Below the pieces are notes generated by a model, which saw only the letters and a program-made list of their open reading frames with translations, was not told where the DNA came from and made no database searches. The translations under genes were made by a program, and so were the position numbers. Below are positions 37,532 to 39,079 of a stretch of 39,079 bases of DNA, piece after piece; position 1 is the first letter of the stretch, and each line of letters begins with the position of its first letter. The stretch spans positions 1 through 39,079 of the forward strand of contig NZ_JAACYW010000086.1 in the NCBI RefSeq assembly GCF_015356825.1, given 5' to 3'. The DNA comes from Catenulispora rubra (GTDB lineage Bacteria > Actinomycetota > Actinomycetes > Streptomycetales > Catenulisporaceae).

Positions 37532-39079
37532 CTACAGCCCGAGGTCGGCCTCGAACTTGCCCTCTTCCAGCCGCTCCTTGATCGTGACCAGGAAGCGGGC
37601 CGCGTCGGCGCCGTCCACCAGCCGGTGGTCGTAGGTCAGCGCCAGGTACACCATCGAGCGCACCGCGATGACCTCGCCGAGGTCGGGGTCGTTGATGACC
37701 GCCGGGCGCTTCACGACCGCGCCGGTGCCCAGGATGCCGACCTGCGGCTGGTTCAGGATCGGGGTGTCGAACAGCGCGCCGCGGCTGCCGGTGTTGGTCA
37801 GCGTGAACGTGCCGCCGGCCAGCTCGTCGGGCAGGACCTTGTTGGTCCGGGTCCGCTCGGCCAGGTCCGCGATCCCGCGGGCCAGGCCCGCCAGGTTCAG
37901 GTCGCCGGCGTTCTTGATGACCGGGGTCATCAGGCCCTTCTCGCTGTCCACCGCGATGGCCAGGTTCTCGTAGTCGTGGTACGTGACCGTGCCGGCCTCG
38001 GTGTCGATGACCGCGTTCACGTTCGGGTGCTGCTTGAGCGCCTCGATCGCGGACAGCGCGAAGAACGGCATGAACGACAGCTTCACGCCCTCGCGCGCCT
38101 CGAACTCGGTCTTGGCGCGGGCCCGCAGGCGGGCGACGTTGGTGACGTCCACCTCGACCACGGTGGTCAGCTGCGCCGAGGTCTGCAGCGACTCGAGCAT
38201 GCGCTTGGCGATCAGCGCGCGCATCCGGGTCAGCTTCTCGGTGCGGCCGCGCAGCGGGCTCGGGGTGACCGGGGCCTTGGCAGCCGGGGCCGAAGCCGAG
38301 GCCGAGGCAGCAGGCGCCGCGGCGGGAGCCGGCTTGGCCTTGGCCGCGTCGATCACGTCCTGCTTGCGGATGCGGCCGCCGACACCGGTGCCGGTGACGC
38401 TCGCCAGGTCCACGCCGTGCTCGGCGGCCAGCTTGCGGACCAGCGGGGTGACGTAGGCCGCGGCCGGCTCGGAGCCGGCGCCGGGGGCGTCGATGCGCGC
38501 GGCGGTGGTGGCCTGCGCGACGACCGCCGGGGTGCCGGGGCGGAACTCGCCGGCCGGGGCCGGAGCGGGCGCCTGGGCGGCGGGAGCCGGGGCCGGAGCG
38601 GTCGCGGTGAACGACGGCGCGGCGGCCACAGCGGGTGCCGGGGCGACCGGAGCCGGAGCCGGCGGCGCGACCGGCGGCGTGGCCGGCAGCGGCGCGGGCG
38701 CCGGGGGAGCGACCGGCGGGGTGACCGGGGCCGGAGCCGGCGCGGGCGGCGCGACCGGGGCCGGAGCAGCGGCGGCCGGAGCGGCACCCGGGGCGCCGAC
38801 CACGGCGAGCTGCGCGCCGATGTCGATGGTCTCGTCCTCGGCGACGTTGATCGCCAGCAGGACGCCGGCCACCGGCGAGGGCACCTCGGTGTCGACCTTG
38901 TCCGTCGAGACCTCCAGCAGCGGCTCGTCCACCGCGACCGTGTCGCCGACCGCCTTCAGCCAGCGCGTGACGGTCGCCTCGGTGACCGACTCGCCCATCG
39001 CCGGCAGGAACACCGGGGTGCCGGCGGCGGCGCCGCCGGCCGGGGCTGCCGGAGCAGCCGGGGCGGCGGGGGCCGGAGC
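37532..39079 (-). CDS. sucB: 2-oxoacid dehydrogenase E2 (dihydrolipoamide acyltransferase), 5' end beyond window
   Basis: At least 515 residues; the frame stays open to the right edge through a Pro/Ala linker, so the true start and probably another lipoyl domain lie outside. Visible: a lipoyl domain (VFLPAMGESVTE...) with the lipoyl-Lys in EVSTDKVDTE, a long Pro/Ala linker, the E3-binding domain (YVTPLVRKLAAEHGVDL...GRIRKQDV), and the catalytic domain ending TYDHRLVDGADAARF with the active-site His and Asp. The GTG at 39013 is inside the linker-domain junction and not a real start. Succinyltransferase is the usual annotation in actinomycetes; an acetyl- or shared-substrate role is possible. 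Confidence 0.93.
   Translation of the reverse strand, partial: APAPAAPAAPAAPAGGAAAGTPVFLPAMGESVTEATVTRWLKAVGDTVAVDEPLLEVSTDKVDTEVPSPVAGVLLAINVAEDETIDIGAQLAVVGAPGAAPAAAAPAPVAPPAPAPAPVTPPVAPPAPAPLPATPPVAPPAPAPVAPAPAVAAAPSFTATAPAPAPAAQAPAPAPAGEFRPGTPAVVAQATTAARIDAPGAGSEPAAAYVTPLVRKLAAEHGVDLASVTGTGVGGRIRKQDVIDAAKAKPAPAAAPAASASASAPAAKAPVTPSPLRGRTEKLTRMRALIAKRMLESLQTSAQLTTVVEVDVTNVARLRARAKTEFEAREGVKLSFMPFFALSAIEALKQHPNVNAVIDTEAGTVTYHDYENLAIAVDSEKGLMTPVIKNAGDLNLAGLARGIADLAERTRTNKVLPDELAGGTFTLTNTGSRGALFDTPILNQPQVGILGTGAVVKRPAVINDPDLGEVIAVRSMVYLALTYDHRLVDGADAARFLVTIKERLEEGKFEADLGL

Noticed and set aside
39011..39013. GTG as start codon of the E2 gene
   Set aside because: The frame continues upstream as a Pro/Ala linker to the window edge, typical of the link between two lipoyl domains; the gene is truncated by the window.

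Overview
The window is about 39 kb of very high-GC DNA with dense, co-directional genes, frequent GTG starts and overlapping stop/start codons. It comes from an actinomycete chromosome. An IdeR/DmdR-type iron box, tandem NrdR boxes before nrdR-nrdJ, an actinobacterial SOS box (CGAAC-N4-GTTCG) and a two-domain DUF1707 protein all fit Streptomyces, Catenulispora or a relative. Genus is an inference. No tRNA, rRNA, IS, prophage or CRISPR was seen.

Layout. 157-1220 (-): PAP2-family membrane enzyme coupled to a small CopZ-like metal-binding protein. 1557-5926 (+): a catabolic operon of glutamine-synthetase-like ligase, class I amidotransferase-type hydrolase, aldehyde dehydrogenase and SDR, which looks like gamma-glutamylation degradation of a polyamine or ethanolamine. 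5955-6641: DUF1707 protein. 6805-9494: ABC-2 ATPase with two permeases, closed by a strong hairpin. 9747-18551: six tightly coupled genes in the order of rhizobial rhbABCDEF (diaminobutyrate aminotransferase and decarboxylase, NIS synthetase, GNAT acyltransferase, N-monooxygenase, second NIS synthetase) behind an iron box. This should make a citrate/1,3-diaminopropane hydroxamate siderophore of the schizokinen/rhizobactin type.

18640-26556 is a DNA-metabolism block: DinG-like helicase, a DUF4232-like lipoprotein (-), lexA (-) with its own SOS box and terminator, and nrdR-nrdJ behind two NrdR boxes. Four successive hairpins follow nrdJ. 26768-28794 (-) holds MarR, GTP cyclohydrolase II and a DODA-type dioxygenase, with two copies of a palindrome over a predicted promoter. 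From 28858 come an APH-like kinase, a TetR regulator with twin operators divergent from an NAD-dependent epimerase, an FAD-linked oxidase, a divergent HxlR/NAD(P)H-binding pair, a phytoene-desaturase-like flavoprotein, a TIGR01777 epimerase, rpsD and a lipoyl E2 acyltransferase cut by the right edge.

The most unusual signals are: (1) a near-perfect iron box between the TIGR01777 epimerase and a cysteine-free ribosomal protein S4 gene; (2) a recurring pattern of 9-15 bp tandem repeats exactly over stop codons of five genes, with related repeats at one start codon and in one 5' leader; (3) the MarR-ribA-dioxygenase operon with its well-defined operators; (4) the complete rhb-like siderophore operon without transporter genes nearby.
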